Shown one piece after another: positions 8,702 to 18,219 of a stretch of 64,000 bases of DNA (position 1 is the stretch's first letter; the number at the start of each line of letters is the position of its first letter). A program made the translations under genes and the position numbers. Under the pieces are notes generated by a model that had not been told where the DNA came from, did not search any database, and saw only the letters and a list, made by a program, of their open reading frames with translations. The DNA comes from Palleronia pelagia (GTDB lineage Bacteria > Pseudomonadota > Alphaproteobacteria > Rhodobacterales > Rhodobacteraceae), in NCBI RefSeq assembly GCF_900110115.1, contig NZ_FOCM01000003.1:124001-188000 (forward strand). The letters run 5' to 3'.

Positions 8702-9076
8702 ATGACCGGCGAGAGTGATCTTCTGAACCTTGAAACCGTCGCCCTGCTCCAGCGGGAATTCGCGCCCGCGGTCCTGGCCGAACTGGTGGACCTGTTCGCC
8801 GTCGAGGCCGCGCCGATCCTGGCGCAGATCGACAGTGGGCATGATCCATCGGCCGCCGACTTTCACAGCCTGCGCGGGGCCGCCCTGGCGCTTGGTCTGA
8901 CCGGTGTGGCGGCGGCCGCGCAATCCTGCGAGGAGCGGATCGCGGCCGGCCGCCCGGCCCAGACGGAGGGCTTGCGTGGACTCATCGATCGGTCGGTCGC
9001 CGCCCTGTGCGACCGGATCGGCGCGGATCAGACGAGGAAGTCTGCCAACGTCTCGTCCTCGGTGATGTCACGATAG
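8702..9076 (+). CDS. Hpt (histidine phosphotransfer) domain protein
   Basis: This 124-residue protein is a stand-alone four-helix Hpt domain. The phospho-accepting histidine is H55 in the motif FHSLRGAALALG, which matches the usual HxLKG(S/A)...LG pattern with Arg for Lys. Such proteins relay phosphate between a hybrid kinase and a response regulator. Its divergent neighbour is a receiver-PP2C protein, a plausible partner. GTG at 8699 immediately precedes the ATG and could also be the start. The last 49 bases overlap the 3' end of ilvA on the other strand. No kinase gene is nearby. Confidence 0.75.
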   Translation: MTGESDLLNLETVALLQREFAPAVLAELVDLFAVEAAPILAQIDSGHDPSAADFHSLRGAALALGLTGVAAAAQSCEERIAAGRPAQTEGLRGLIDRSVAALCDRIGADQTRKSANVSSSVMSR

Positions 9077-10275
9077 ACGAAGTCGGCCGCGTCGAGCTTG
9101 TCGAACAGGGTGGCGAAGTTCTCGGGCCGCGAGGTTTCGATCCCGATCAGGACGGACCCGAAATTGCGCGCGGATTTCTTCAGGTACTCGAACCGGGCGA
9201 TATCGTCCTCGGGGCCGAGCATCTCGAGGAAATCACGCAGGGCGCCCGGCCGCTGGGGCATCCGCAGGATGAAGTACTTCTTCACGCCGCCATAACGCTG
9301 GGCGCGCTCCTTGACCTCGGGCAGCCGCTCGAAATCGAAGTTCCCGCCCGAGGTCACGCACACCACCGTCTTGCCCCGGATCTCGTCCGCCATCTGCGGC
9401 AGCACGTCCAGGGCCAGCGCCCCTGCGGGCTCGAGGACAATCCCCTCGATATTCAGCATCTCGATGATGGTGGCGCAGATCCGGTCCTCGGGCGCGGTCA
9501 GCACCCGCTCGGGCGGCACGTCGCGCAGCACCTCGAAGGTCCGCGCGCCGATCCGCGCGACAGCCGCGCCGTCCACGAAGCTATCGACCTTGGGCAGTGT
9601 GACCAGCTCGCCCTTGGCCAGCGCGGCGGTCAGGCTGGCGCCGCCCGTCGGCTCGACCAACCAGATCGGCATCTCGGGCGCCATCTGGTCAAGATAGCGT
9701 TTCATTCCCGACGACAGGCCGCCGCCGCCCACCGGCAGGATCACCATGTCCGGCGCCCGTTCCATCTCCGACAGGATCTCGACCGCGACCGAGCTTTGGC
9801 CCTCGATCACGTGGTCATCGTCGAAGGGCGACAGGAAATGCCCGCCCCGCTCGGCGCAGAATGCCTGCGCCGTTTTCAGCGTGTCGTCGAAATAGTCGCC
9901 CACCAGCCGGATCTCGACCGCGTCACCGCCGAAGGTTCGGGTCTTCTCGACCTTCTGCGCGGGTGTCGTGACGGGCATGAAGATCACGCCCTTCACCCCG
10001 AAATGCCGGCAGTTGAAGGCGACGCCCTGCGCGTGGTTGCCCGCGCTCGCGGCGACGAACAGGTTCTGGTCGGGATCGGCCTCGCGCGCCTTGCGCATGG
10101 CGTTGAACGCGCCGCGGATCTTGTAGGACCGGACTGGGCTGAGATCCTCGCGCTTCAGCCAGATGTCGGCGTCGTACTTGGCGCTGAGGTAATCGTTGCG
10201 CTGCAAGGGCGTGGCGGGAAACAGCCCGCGCAGCCGGGCCGTCACGGCCAGGGCGGTATCTGCGAAATTGCTCAT
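9028..10275 (-). CDS. ilvA: Threonine ammonia-lyase
   Basis: The 415-residue PLP enzyme deaminates threonine to 2-oxobutanoate, the first step of isoleucine synthesis. The PLP-binding Lys is in SYKIRGAFN near residue 52. SAGNHAQGVAF and the glycine loop PVGGGGLSSG complete the cofactor site. A single ACT-like regulatory region occupies about the last 80 residues (RYGGVKKYFILRMPQRPGAL), consistent with allosteric control. The length matches the short IlvA form common in alphaproteobacteria. It is divergent from argG across 107 bases. Confidence 0.92.
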   Translation of the reverse strand: MSNFADTALAVTARLRGLFPATPLQRNDYLSAKYDADIWLKREDLSPVRSYKIRGAFNAMRKAREADPDQNLFVAASAGNHAQGVAFNCRHFGVKGVIFMPVTTPAQKVEKTRTFGGDAVEIRLVGDYFDDTLKTAQAFCAERGGHFLSPFDDDHVIEGQSSVAVEILSEMERAPDMVILPVGGGGLSSGMKRYLDQMAPEMPIWLVEPTGGASLTAALAKGELVTLPKVDSFVDGAAVARIGARTFEVLRDVPPERVLTAPEDRICATIIEMLNIEGIVLEPAGALALDVLPQMADEIRGKTVVCVTSGGNFDFERLPEVKERAQRYGGVKKYFILRMPQRPGALRDFLEMLGPEDDIARFEYLKKSARNFGSVLIGIETSRPENFATLFDKLDAADFVYRDITEDETLADFLV

Positions 10276-10382
10276 GGTCAGCAGCTATGCCCGCCCGACG
10301 TCCCTGCGGCAAGGCCACCTTGCGATTGGCCCCGAAAGCCTCTACCCACGCGACGATTTGACCCGTGATGGAGACTTGGCCC

Positions 10383-11603
10383 ATGTCCGCCCCGAAAAAA
10401 GTGGTGCTTGCCTATTCCGGCGGGCTCGACACCTCGATCATCCTGAAATGGCTCCAGACCGAGTATGGCTGCGAGGTCGTGACCTTCACCGCCGACCTGG
10501 GCCAGGGCGAAGAGCTCGAGCCGGCGCGCAAGAAGGCCGAGCAGATGGGCGCGAGCGACATCTACATCGAGGACCTGCGCGAGGAATTCGTGCGTGACTT
10601 CGTTTTCCCGATGTTCCGCGCCAACGCGCTGTACGAAGGGCTGTATCTGCTGGGCACCTCGATCGCGCGGCCGCTGATCTCCAAGCGGCTGGTCGAGATC
10701 GCGGCCGAGACGGGCGCCGACGCCGTGGCCCACGGCGCCACCGGTAAGGGCAACGACCAGGTGCGGTTCGAGCTGGCCGCCTATGCCCTGAACCCCGACA
10801 TCAAGGTGATCGCCCCCTGGCGCGAATGGGACCTGTCGAGCCGCACGAAGCTGATCGACTTCGCCGAGAAGCACCAGATCCCGATCGCCAAGGACAAGCG
10901 CGGCGAGGCACCGTTCAGCGTGGATGCAAACCTTCTGCACACCTCGTCCGAGGGCAAGGTGCTGGAAGATCCCGCCGTCGACGCGCCGGACTATGTCTAC
11001 CAGCGCACGACCAACCCCGAGGATGCGCCCGATCAGCCGCAATATGTCGAGATCGGGTTCGAGCGGGGCGATGCCGTGAGCATAGACGGCCAGGCCATGT
11101 CGCCGGCCGAGATCCTGACAAAGCTGAACGAGCTGGGCGGCGCCCATGGCTGCGGCCGCCTGGACCTTGTCGAGGGCCGGTTCGTCGGGATGAAGTCGCG
11201 CGGCATCTACGAAACGCCGGGCGGTACGCTGCTGCTCGAAGCGCATCGCGGGATCGAACAGATCACGCTTGACCGCGGGCAGGCGCACCTGAAAGACGAG
11301 CTGATGCCGCGCTACGCCGAGCTAATCTACAACGGCTTCTGGTTCTCGCCCGAGCGCGAGATGCTGCAGGCCGCCATTGATCACAGCCAGCAGCACGTCA
11401 CCGGCACGGTGCGGCTGAAGCTGTACAAGGGGTCGGTGCGTTGCGTCGGTCGCTGGTCGGATCACAGCCTCTATTCCGAGGCGCACGTGACCTTCGAGGA
11501 CGATGCCGGCGCCTACGACCAGAAGGACGCGGCCGGATTCATCCAGCTGAACGCGCTGCGGCTGAAGCTTCTGGCCGCCCGCAAGCGGCGTCTGGACGGC
11601 TGA
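10383..11603 (+). CDS. argG: Argininosuccinate synthase
   Basis: The 406-residue enzyme joins citrulline and aspartate, using ATP, in arginine biosynthesis. The N-terminal ATP-pyrophosphatase motif [15 protein letters not shown] is complete. The conserved [26 protein letters not shown] and [13 protein letters not shown] segments are all present. The ATG at 10383 gives the usual [14 protein letters not shown] start; the open frame before it is not family sequence. The gene is monocistronic, followed by a hairpin and a long gene-free gap. Confidence 0.96.
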   Translation: MSAPKKVVLAYSGGLDTSIILKWLQTEYGCEVVTFTADLGQGEELEPARKKAEQMGASDIYIEDLREEFVRDFVFPMFRANALYEGLYLLGTSIARPLISKRLVEIAAETGADAVAHGATGKGNDQVRFELAAYALNPDIKVIAPWREWDLSSRTKLIDFAEKHQIPIAKDKRGEAPFSVDANLLHTSSEGKVLEDPAVDAPDYVYQRTTNPEDAPDQPQYVEIGFERGDAVSIDGQAMSPAEILTKLNELGGAHGCGRLDLVEGRFVGMKSRGIYETPGGTLLLEAHRGIEQITLDRGQAHLKDELMPRYAELIYNGFWFSPEREMLQAAIDHSQQHVTGTVRLKLYKGSVRCVGRWSDHSLYSEAHVTFEDDAGAYDQKDAAGFIQLNALRLKLLAARKRRLDG

Positions 11604-11610
11604 AACGAAC

Positions 11611-11637
11611 GGGGGCCGCGTCTGCGCCGCGACCCCC
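11611..11637 (+). terminator. Hairpin after argG, probable terminator
   Basis: Eight bases after the argG stop, GGGGGCCGCG (11611-11620) pairs with CGCGACCCCC (11628-11637): five G-C pairs, one mismatch and four more pairs, with a seven-base loop. No T-tract follows, so this is a GC-rich hairpin of the kind that could act alone or with Rho. Confidence 0.45.
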
Positions 11638-12062
11638 TAGAGCCAACGTGACAGGGACGTTGACCCTGATCCGTACTTGACGACAACTCGTTACATCGCG
11701 GGCTCCCGAAACACGGGCGGCCGGATCGGCCGGAAAACGATCGCTGCCGATCTTGCTTCCCATGAGGGTGAGTCGCTTCGACCGACAGAGGCACAGGCGG
11801 TGTCGCCGCCGCCTATGCCCAAGACCATTTTCAGCCCGCATCTTTGCGGGATCACCTGCAGTCACGTAGGCAAGGCGACAAAGTTTCGGGCCGTCGCAAA
11901 AAAAATTTTGACGTCGATCGCGGGGCCATGACGGGGCCTGTTCGCCCCCTGAAACAGCCGCGCCGGCGCATGACAGCGCTTCACCCTTGCGTGACAACAC
12001 GACCCATTTCATTGAAACCGATCCCGCTTGTCGCGACCTTTCCCGTCAAAAGGGAGATCACG
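11638..12062. other. 425-base intergenic region without a recognisable gene
   Basis: This is the longest gene-free stretch besides the origin. Frames through it give only low-similarity arginine-rich shadows. It holds a small perfect hairpin, CCCGCA-TCTT-TGCGGG (11835-11850), and GCGAC/GTCGC arms directly followed by an A8T4 tract (about 11898-11909). GGGAG near 12052 is the ribosome-binding site for msrA. No tRNA cloverleaf or riboswitch core was recognised. It probably contains the msrA promoter; a small RNA cannot be excluded. Confidence 0.5.
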
Positions 12063-12716
12063 ATGATGAACGGATTTGCGAAAACGAAATACGCGGCACT
12101 CGGCGCCGCCGCGCTGCTCGCCACTGCCCTCGGGGCCCCCGCGGCCAAGGCCGAGACGGCCCTGGTCGCCGGTGGCTGTTTCTGGTGCGTCGAGGCCGAT
12201 TTCGAGAAGGTCAAGGGCGTGAGCGAGGTCGTTTCGGGCTTTGCCGGCGGCGATGTCGCGAACCCGACCTACAAGCAGGTCACCGGCGGCGACACGGGTC
12301 ACCTGGAGGTCGCGCAGATCGAGTTCGACGAAAGCCAGGTCAGCTACGCACAGATCATCGACCTGTTCCTGCGCTCGATCGACCCGTTCGACGCGGGCGG
12401 ACAGTTCTGCGACCGGGGCGAAAGCTACTCGACCGCGATCTTCGCCCTGAACGACCGCCAGGCGCGGATCGCGCAGGAACGGGTTGCCGCGGCCGAGGCC
12501 GAACTGGGCCGCAAGATCGTGACGCCCGTGCGCGGCGCGGCCGAATTCTATCCGGCCGAGGACTACCACCAGGACTACTACAAGGGTGACGACCTGGTGC
12601 TGACCCGCCGCGGCCCGAAATCGAAGGCCAACGCCTATGATTTCTACCGCGATGCCTGTCGCCGCGACGAACGGGTTCGGGATATCTGGGGCAATGACGC
12701 CCCGTTCACGGGCTGA
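12063..12716 (+). CDS. msrA: Periplasmic peptide-methionine (S)-S-oxide reductase
   Basis: The 217-residue protein begins with a Sec signal peptide (about residues 1-30, ending AKA|ET) and continues as an MsrA domain. The catalytic Cys is in [11 protein letters not shown] (C39), and a C-terminal Cys in FYRDACRRD could resolve the sulphenic acid. [13 protein letters not shown] is the methionine-sulphoxide-binding region. The protein would repair oxidised methionine in exported proteins. Start choice rests on AAGGGAG 8-10 bases upstream of the ATG pair at 12063/12066. No msrB or reductant gene is adjacent. Confidence 0.9.
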   Translation: MMNGFAKTKYAALGAAALLATALGAPAAKAETALVAGGCFWCVEADFEKVKGVSEVVSGFAGGDVANPTYKQVTGGDTGHLEVAQIEFDESQVSYAQIIDLFLRSIDPFDAGGQFCDRGESYSTAIFALNDRQARIAQERVAAAEAELGRKIVTPVRGAAEFYPAEDYHQDYYKGDDLVLTRRGPKSKANAYDFYRDACRRDERVRDIWGNDAPFTG

Positions 12717-12834
12717 AGCGAGCCGTGCCGCGGCGCGTGGGCAACGGGTCCCGCGCGCCGCAACGCATCATCGCATCCGCCACCTCGGGTCGCGGCGCGT
12801 GGACACGGGCGGCGGCTGTGGATATGACCGGCCC

Positions 12835-13821
12835 ATGGCCGAGCCCGCACCAGACACCGCCCCGACGCCCGCACGCGACGCCCGCGCCATCGCGCGGGAC
12901 GTGTTGCTGACGGAAAGCGACGGCCTGCGCCAGTTGGCCGACAGCCTGAGCCCCACCATCGCCGAGACCGTGGCCCAGCTTCTGCAGACGCCGGGCCGCA
13001 TCATCGTGTCGGGCATGGGGAAATCGGGCCACGTGGCCGCCAAGATCGCCGCCACGCTCGCCTCGACCGGCAGCCCGGCGCAGTTCGTCCATCCCGGCGA
13101 GGCCAGCCACGGCGACCTGGGCATGATCACCCGCAGCGACGCGGTGATCCTGATCTCGAACTCGGGCGAAACCCGCGAACTCGGCGATATCATCGCCCAC
13201 ACCCGGCGGTTCCGCGTCCCCATGGTCGCGATCACCCGGCGGGCCGAGTCGACCCTCGCGCAGCAGGCCGATCATTTGCTGCTTCTACCCGACGCGCCCG
13301 AGGCCTGTGCCATCGGCATGGCACCGACCACATCGACCACGATGACCATGGCGCTGGGCGACGCGCTGGCCGTCGCCCTGATGGAGGCGCGGGGCTTCGA
13401 CCGCGACAGCTTCCACGTCTTCCACCCGGGCGGCACGCTGGGCGCCCAACTTCTGAGCGTCAGCGCCGTGATGCATCGCGGGGGCGCCCTGCCCGTCGTG
13501 GCGCCGGACACCCCCATGGGCGAAGCGCTGATCGAGATGACGGCGAAAGGCTTCGGCGTCGCCGCGGTGGTGTCGGACGGACGGCTGCGCGGCGTCATCA
13601 CCGACGGCGATTTGCGGCGGAACCTCGAAGGCCTGATGGGCCGCGTCGCGGGCGACGTGGCGACGCCGGACCCGCAGACCATCGACCCCGAGGCGCTTCT
13701 GGCCGAAGCGCTGGGCATCATGAACGAGCGCAAGATCTCGGCCCTGTTCGCCGTCGACGGCGACGGGATTCTGCAGGGCCTTGTCCATATCCACGACGCA
13801 TTGCGGGCAGGTGTGAAATGA
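12835..13821 (+). CDS. kdsD: D-arabinose-5-phosphate isomerase (KdsD/KpsF)
   Basis: The 328-residue protein has an N-terminal SIS sugar-isomerase domain (GRIIVSGMGKSGHVAAKIAA, HPGEASHGDLGMI) and two C-terminal CBS domains (about residues 205-325). It converts ribulose 5-phosphate to arabinose 5-phosphate, the entry step of Kdo synthesis. The ATG at 12835 (MAEPAPDTAPTPARDARAIA) is preferred to the upstream extension, which overlaps msrA. It overlaps kdsB by four bases, and the operon kdsD-kdsB-kdsA is continuous. KpsF, GutQ and KdsD are paralogous names; the neighbours support the Kdo role. Confidence 0.9.
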   Translation: MAEPAPDTAPTPARDARAIARDVLLTESDGLRQLADSLSPTIAETVAQLLQTPGRIIVSGMGKSGHVAAKIAATLASTGSPAQFVHPGEASHGDLGMITRSDAVILISNSGETRELGDIIAHTRRFRVPMVAITRRAESTLAQQADHLLLLPDAPEACAIGMAPTTSTTMTMALGDALAVALMEARGFDRDSFHVFHPGGTLGAQLLSVSAVMHRGGALPVVAPDTPMGEALIEMTAKGFGVAAVVSDGRLRGVITDGDLRRNLEGLMGRVAGDVATPDPQTIDPEALLAEALGIMNERKISALFAVDGDGILQGLVHIHDALRAGVK

Positions 13822-14609
13822 GCGTGACCGTCTTCATTCCCGCGCGCTATGCCTCGTCGCGCTATCCCGGCAAGCCGCTGGTGGACCTGACCGGCGCCAC
13901 CGGCCGCAAGGCGTCCCTGATCCAGCGCAGCTGGGAGGCGGCGCAGGGGATTCCCGGCGTCGACGACGTCTATGTCCTGACCGATGACGACCGGATCGCG
14001 GATGCCACCCGTGCGTTCGGCGGCGCGGTCCTGATGACGTCCAGCGCGGCCCGGAACGGTACCGAACGCTGTGCCGAGGGGCTGGCCCAGCTCGACACCG
14101 CGCCCGAGATCATCGTGAACCTGCAGGGCGACGCGCCGCTGACGCCCGCCTGGTTCCTCGAGGCGCTGATCGCGCATATGCAGGCCAACCCGGACGCGCA
14201 GATGGCGACGCCCGTTCTGCGCACCGATGCCGAGACGCTGGAAAACTTCGTCACCGACCGCAAGGAAGGCCGCGTCGGCGGAACCACGGCGGTCATCCGC
14301 GGCGATGGCACCGCTCTGTATTTCTCGAAAGAGGTGCTGCCCCACGTGGCAAGCCTCACCAAGCCGCCCGAGGTCTGGCACCACGTGGGCGTCTATGCCT
14401 ACCGTCCCGCCGCGCTCGACGCATATGCAGGGTGGCCCGAAGGCCCGCTCGAGCGCGCCGAGGGGCTGGAGCAGCTGCGGTTCCTGGAAAACGGCTGGCC
14501 CGTTGCCTGCGTCCCGGTGGACGCGCGCGGCCGGGTGTTCTGGGAACTGAACAACCCCGTGGACGTGGCCCGGATCGAAGCCGTGCTGAAAAAGGAAGGC
14601 ATCGCATGA
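13818..14609 (+). CDS. kdsB: 3-deoxy-manno-octulosonate cytidylyltransferase (CMP-Kdo synthetase)
   Basis: The 263-residue enzyme activates Kdo with CTP to CMP-Kdo for lipid A-core assembly. The N-terminus [17 protein letters not shown] is the nucleotide-binding motif of the family. [15 protein letters not shown] supplies metal-binding Asp; E. coli KdsB has QGDEPL/M at this point, here QGDAPL. The frame overlaps kdsD and kdsA by four bases on each side (ATGA). Confidence 0.9.
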   Translation: MSVTVFIPARYASSRYPGKPLVDLTGATGRKASLIQRSWEAAQGIPGVDDVYVLTDDDRIADATRAFGGAVLMTSSAARNGTERCAEGLAQLDTAPEIIVNLQGDAPLTPAWFLEALIAHMQANPDAQMATPVLRTDAETLENFVTDRKEGRVGGTTAVIRGDGTALYFSKEVLPHVASLTKPPEVWHHVGVYAYRPAALDAYAGWPEGPLERAEGLEQLRFLENGWPVACVPVDARGRVFWELNNPVDVARIEAVLKKEGIA

Positions 14610-15427
14610 AGACCGTTACCATCGGCGACATTTCCGTCTCGAACACGGCGCCCTTCGCGCTGATCGCCGGGCCCTGCCAACTCGAGTCGCTGGATCACGC
14701 CCGGATGCTGGCCGAGCGGATCGCCACCGCCGCCGACGCCGCCAACCGGCCGTGGATCTTCAAATCGAGCTACGACAAGGCCAACCGGTCGTCGCTGAAG
14801 GGTAAGCGGGGCCTCGGGATGGACGAGGGCCTGTCGATCCTGTCGAAGATCAAGGCCGAGTTCGGCGTGCCGGTCCTGACCGATGTGCACGGCCCCGACC
14901 AATGCGCCCCGGTGGCCGAGGTCGTGGACGTGCTGCAGATCCCGGCCTTCCTGTCGCGCCAGACCGACCTGCTGCTGGCCGCGGGCGAAACCGGCGCCGC
15001 GATCAACGTGAAGAAGGGTCAGTTCCTTGCCCCGTGGGACATGGAGAACGTGGCCGCCAAGATCGCTTCGACCGGGAACGAGCGGGTGATGCTTTGCGAA
15101 CGCGGCGCGTCCTTCGGCTATAACATGCTGGTCTCGGACATGCGGTCGCTGCCGATCATGGCGGGAACCGGCTATCCGGTCGTCTTCGACGCCACCCATT
15201 CGGTTCAACTGCCCGGCGGACAGGGCAGCGCGTCGGGCGGACAGCGCGAATTCGTCGAGCCCCTGGCCCGCGCGGCGCTGGCCGTGGGCGCGGCCGCGGT
15301 CTTCATCGAAACCCACGAAGATCCCGACAACGCCCCCAGCGACGGACCCAACATGGTGTTCATCGACAAGCTGGCCCCGCTGCTGCAAGGGCTGGCCGCG
15401 ATCGACGATCTGACTAAGTCCCGGTGA
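14606..15427 (+). CDS. kdsA: 3-deoxy-8-phosphooctulonate synthase
   Basis: The 273-residue TIM-barrel enzyme condenses PEP with arabinose 5-phosphate to Kdo 8-phosphate. Family motifs are [46 protein letters not shown] and [16 protein letters not shown]. The start ATG at 14606 overlaps the kdsB stop as ATGA. The phosphatase KdsC, needed between KdsA and KdsB, is not in this operon. Confidence 0.95.
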   Translation: MKTVTIGDISVSNTAPFALIAGPCQLESLDHARMLAERIATAADAANRPWIFKSSYDKANRSSLKGKRGLGMDEGLSILSKIKAEFGVPVLTDVHGPDQCAPVAEVVDVLQIPAFLSRQTDLLLAAGETGAAINVKKGQFLAPWDMENVAAKIASTGNERVMLCERGASFGYNMLVSDMRSLPIMAGTGYPVVFDATHSVQLPGGQGSASGGQREFVEPLARAALAVGAAAVFIETHEDPDNAPSDGPNMVFIDKLAPLLQGLAAIDDLTKSR

Positions 15428-15449
15428 AAGACACACCGGAGGAACTCCC

Positions 15450-15830
15450 ATGAAAACCGAAGAGACGGACCAAGGCACCTTGGAGACCTGGACCGTGGAC
15501 GAGGTGGCAAAAGCGCTCGACGCAGGCGAGATCGCGCTGATCGACGTGCGCACCCCGGCCGAGTACAGCTTCGAGCATATCGAGGGCGCGCTGCTGTCGC
15601 CCCTGTCGCATTTCCGCGCGGACCGACTACCGTCGCAGCAGGGCAAGCGGCTGGTCTTCCACTGCGGCAGCGGCGTGCGGTCCGAAAAGGTCGCGCGCAA
15701 GTGCCTCGAGGCCGGGATCAGCCCCGTGGCCCACATGGAGGGCGGCTTCGGCGCGTGGAAATCGGCAAAACAGCCCCACATCGCCACCGACATGGCGTCG
15801 GGCGGTCTGAAGCGGGTCGAGGCCGGCTGA
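15450..15830 (+). CDS. Rhodanese-domain protein
   Basis: The 126-residue single-domain rhodanese has the active-site loop HCGSGVRS with catalytic C72 and the structural motif LIDVRTPAEYSFEHIEGA. Such proteins carry persulphide sulphur, but its physiological acceptor is unknown. A strong Shine-Dalgarno GGAGG lies about nine bases before the ATG. It follows kdsA by 22 bases and is probably the last gene of that operon. It ends three bases before the convergent maeB stop. Confidence 0.88.
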   Translation: MKTEETDQGTLETWTVDEVAKALDAGEIALIDVRTPAEYSFEHIEGALLSPLSHFRADRLPSQQGKRLVFHCGSGVRSEKVARKCLEAGISPVAHMEGGFGAWKSAKQPHIATDMASGGLKRVEAG

Positions 15831-15833
15831 GAC

Positions 15834-18089
15834 TCAGCCGATATCCACCGCCGCGATGGCCGCCATGTTCAGGATGTCGGTCATGTTCGATCCGGTGGAC
15901 GCGATCTGCACGGGCTTGCGCAGGCCCGTGAGGATCGGGCCGATCACGGTCGCGCCCGCCATTTCCTGCATCAACTTCACCGAGATAGATGCCGAGTGCC
16001 GTGCGGGCACGACCAACACGTTCGCCGGGCCGGACAGGCGGCAGAACGGATAATTCTTCATGGCCTCGGCGTTCAGCGCCACGTCGACCGTCATCTCGCC
16101 ATCGTACTCGAAATCGACCCCACGCTTGTCCAGCACGTCCGGCGCGACATGCATCTTCTCGGCGCGCTCGGACACGGGATAGCCGAAAGTCGAAAAGCTG
16201 ACGAAGGCCACCCGCGGCTCCAGCCCCAGCCCCCGCGCGACATCGGCGCCGCGTTCGGCGATATTGGCCAGGTCGTGCTGGTCGGGCCATTCATGGATCA
16301 GCGTGTCCGCGATCAGCACGATCCGGCCGCGCGACAGGACGGCGGTGATCCCCACGGCGCCATCCTCGGGCCGCGCATCGAACACGCGGTTGATCAGCTC
16401 CATCACCTGCGCGGATTTCCGTGTCGCACCGGTGACCATCCCGTCGGCGTGACCATGAGCCAGCATGAGGGCCGAGAACACGTGCCGGTCCCGCGCCGCC
16501 ATCCGGCGAATATCGTGCGAGTCGAATCCGCGCCGCTGGAGCCGTTCGTAGAGGAAGGCCTTGTAGGTCGAGAGATGCTCGGTCGTGGCGGCGTTGACGA
16601 TCTCGATGCTGTCGATGGCGGGTTCGAGCCCTTCGGCCCGCAGAAGCTCTCGGATCTCGGGCTCGCGGCCCACGACCACGGATTCGCCCATCCCCTGCCG
16701 GGCATAGGCCACGGCGGCCTTCAGTACGCGGATATCGTCGCCCTCGGCAAAGACAATGCGGGCCTGTTTCGCCCGGGCGCGGGCATAGATACCTTCGAGA
16801 ATCGACGCGGTGGGGTCCATCCGCTGTTTCAGCGTGGCCTCGTAGCCGTCCATGTCGATGATGGGCCGCCGCGCCGCGCCGGTGTCCATCCCCGCGCGTG
16901 CCACCGCAGGCGGCACCTGCCAGATCAGGCGCGGATCGAACGGCGTCGGGATGATGTAGTCGCGCCCAAATTTCAGTTTGCGACCATAGGCGACGGCGAC
17001 CTCGTCAGGCACATCCTCGCGCGCCAGCGCGGCCAGGGCTTCAGCGCAGGCGATCTTCATCTCGTCGTTGATGGCCCGCGCGTGGATATCCAGCGCACCC
17101 CGGAACAGGTAGGGAAAGCCGAGGACGTTGTTCACCTGGTTGGGATAGTCGCTGCGCCCGGTCGCGACGATCACGTCCTCGCGCACGGCGTGGACATCCT
17201 CGGGCGTGATCTCGGGATCGGGGTTCGCCATGGCGAAGATCACGGCCTCTTTCGCCATGGACATGACCATGTCCTGCGTGACGGCGCCCTTGGCCGAGCA
17301 GCCCAGGAACACGTCGGCCCCGTCCAGCGCCTCGGCCAGCGTGCGCGCGTCGGTCTTGACGGCGTGGGCAGATTTCCACTGGTTCATGCCTTCGCTGCGG
17401 CCCTGGTAGATCACGCCCTTGGTGTCGCAGGCGATGCAGTTCTCGTGCCGTGCCCCCATGGATTTCAGCAGCTCGAGGCACGCGATGCCCGCCGCCCCCG
17501 CACCGTTGAGCACGATCTTCACGTTTTCGATGCGCTTGCCCGAAAGATGCAGCGCGTTGATGAGGCCGGCGGCGCAGATCACGGCCGTTCCGTGCTGGTC
17601 GTCATGGAAGACGGGGATATCCATCTCTTCCTTCAGGCGCTGCTCGATCATGAAGCACTCGGGCGCCTTGATATCCTCGAGGTTGATGCCCCCGAAGGTC
17701 GGCCCCATCAGTCGCACGGCGTTGCAGAAGGCGTCGGGGTCTTCGGTATCCAGCTCGATATCGATGGAATTCACATCGGCGAAGCGCTTGAACAGCACCG
17801 CCTTGCCTTCCATCACGGGCTTCGAGGCCAGCGCGCCAAGGTTGCCCAAGCCCAGAACCGCCGTCCCGTTCGAGATCACGGCGACGAGGTTGCCCTTGTT
17901 GGTGTAGTCGTAGGCGCGGCCCGGCTCGGCCGCGATCCGGTCGCACGGCACGGCGACGCCCGGGGAATAGGCAAGGCTCAGGTCACGCTGGGTGGCCATG
18001 GGGACCGACGCGGCAATGTCGAACTTGCCCGGCCGCGGTTCCATGTGGAACTGCAAGGCCTCGTTGTCGGTCACTTTCTTCTGGGTCAT
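15834..18089 (-). CDS. maeB: NADP-dependent malic enzyme fused to phosphotransacetylase-like domain
   Basis: The 751-residue protein carries malic enzyme N-terminal and NAD(P)-binding domains (about residues 1-430: [36 protein letters not shown]). A PTA_PTB domain follows (about 430-751: [34 protein letters not shown]). The first part decarboxylates malate to pyruvate. In this fusion family the second part is usually regulatory, responding to acetyl-CoA, rather than an active transacetylase. GGAGGAG precedes the ATG at 18089; the open frame beyond it overlaps mutS and is not family sequence. Confidence 0.93.
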   Translation of the reverse strand: MTQKKVTDNEALQFHMEPRPGKFDIAASVPMATQRDLSLAYSPGVAVPCDRIAAEPGRAYDYTNKGNLVAVISNGTAVLGLGNLGALASKPVMEGKAVLFKRFADVNSIDIELDTEDPDAFCNAVRLMGPTFGGINLEDIKAPECFMIEQRLKEEMDIPVFHDDQHGTAVICAAGLINALHLSGKRIENVKIVLNGAGAAGIACLELLKSMGARHENCIACDTKGVIYQGRSEGMNQWKSAHAVKTDARTLAEALDGADVFLGCSAKGAVTQDMVMSMAKEAVIFAMANPDPEITPEDVHAVREDVIVATGRSDYPNQVNNVLGFPYLFRGALDIHARAINDEMKIACAEALAALAREDVPDEVAVAYGRKLKFGRDYIIPTPFDPRLIWQVPPAVARAGMDTGAARRPIIDMDGYEATLKQRMDPTASILEGIYARARAKQARIVFAEGDDIRVLKAAVAYARQGMGESVVVGREPEIRELLRAEGLEPAIDSIEIVNAATTEHLSTYKAFLYERLQRRGFDSHDIRRMAARDRHVFSALMLAHGHADGMVTGATRKSAQVMELINRVFDARPEDGAVGITAVLSRGRIVLIADTLIHEWPDQHDLANIAERGADVARGLGLEPRVAFVSFSTFGYPVSERAEKMHVAPDVLDKRGVDFEYDGEMTVDVALNAEAMKNYPFCRLSGPANVLVVPARHSASISVKLMQEMAGATVIGPILTGLRKPVQIASTGSNMTDILNMAAIAAVDIG

Positions 18090-18219
18090 CGGTCGCGTCT
18101 CCTCCGGCGTGGCGCAATTCGTGGCACAGGCCCCCGGGGGGTTCCACTGCAAAAACCGCCCCTTCATGCCCCGCGCCGCATTGGCTAGGGTGTCGCGACC
18201 TCGCGCCGGGAAACACGCC

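Noticed and set aside
11539-12012. Minus-strand 157-codon ORF over the argG-msrA gap
   Set aside because: Arginine-rich, overlaps the argG 3' end, no motifs or start signals.
15996-18188. 730-codon plus-strand ORF opposite maeB
   Set aside because: His/Asp/Arg/Gly-rich antisense shadow; maeB in the other strand has all domain motifs.
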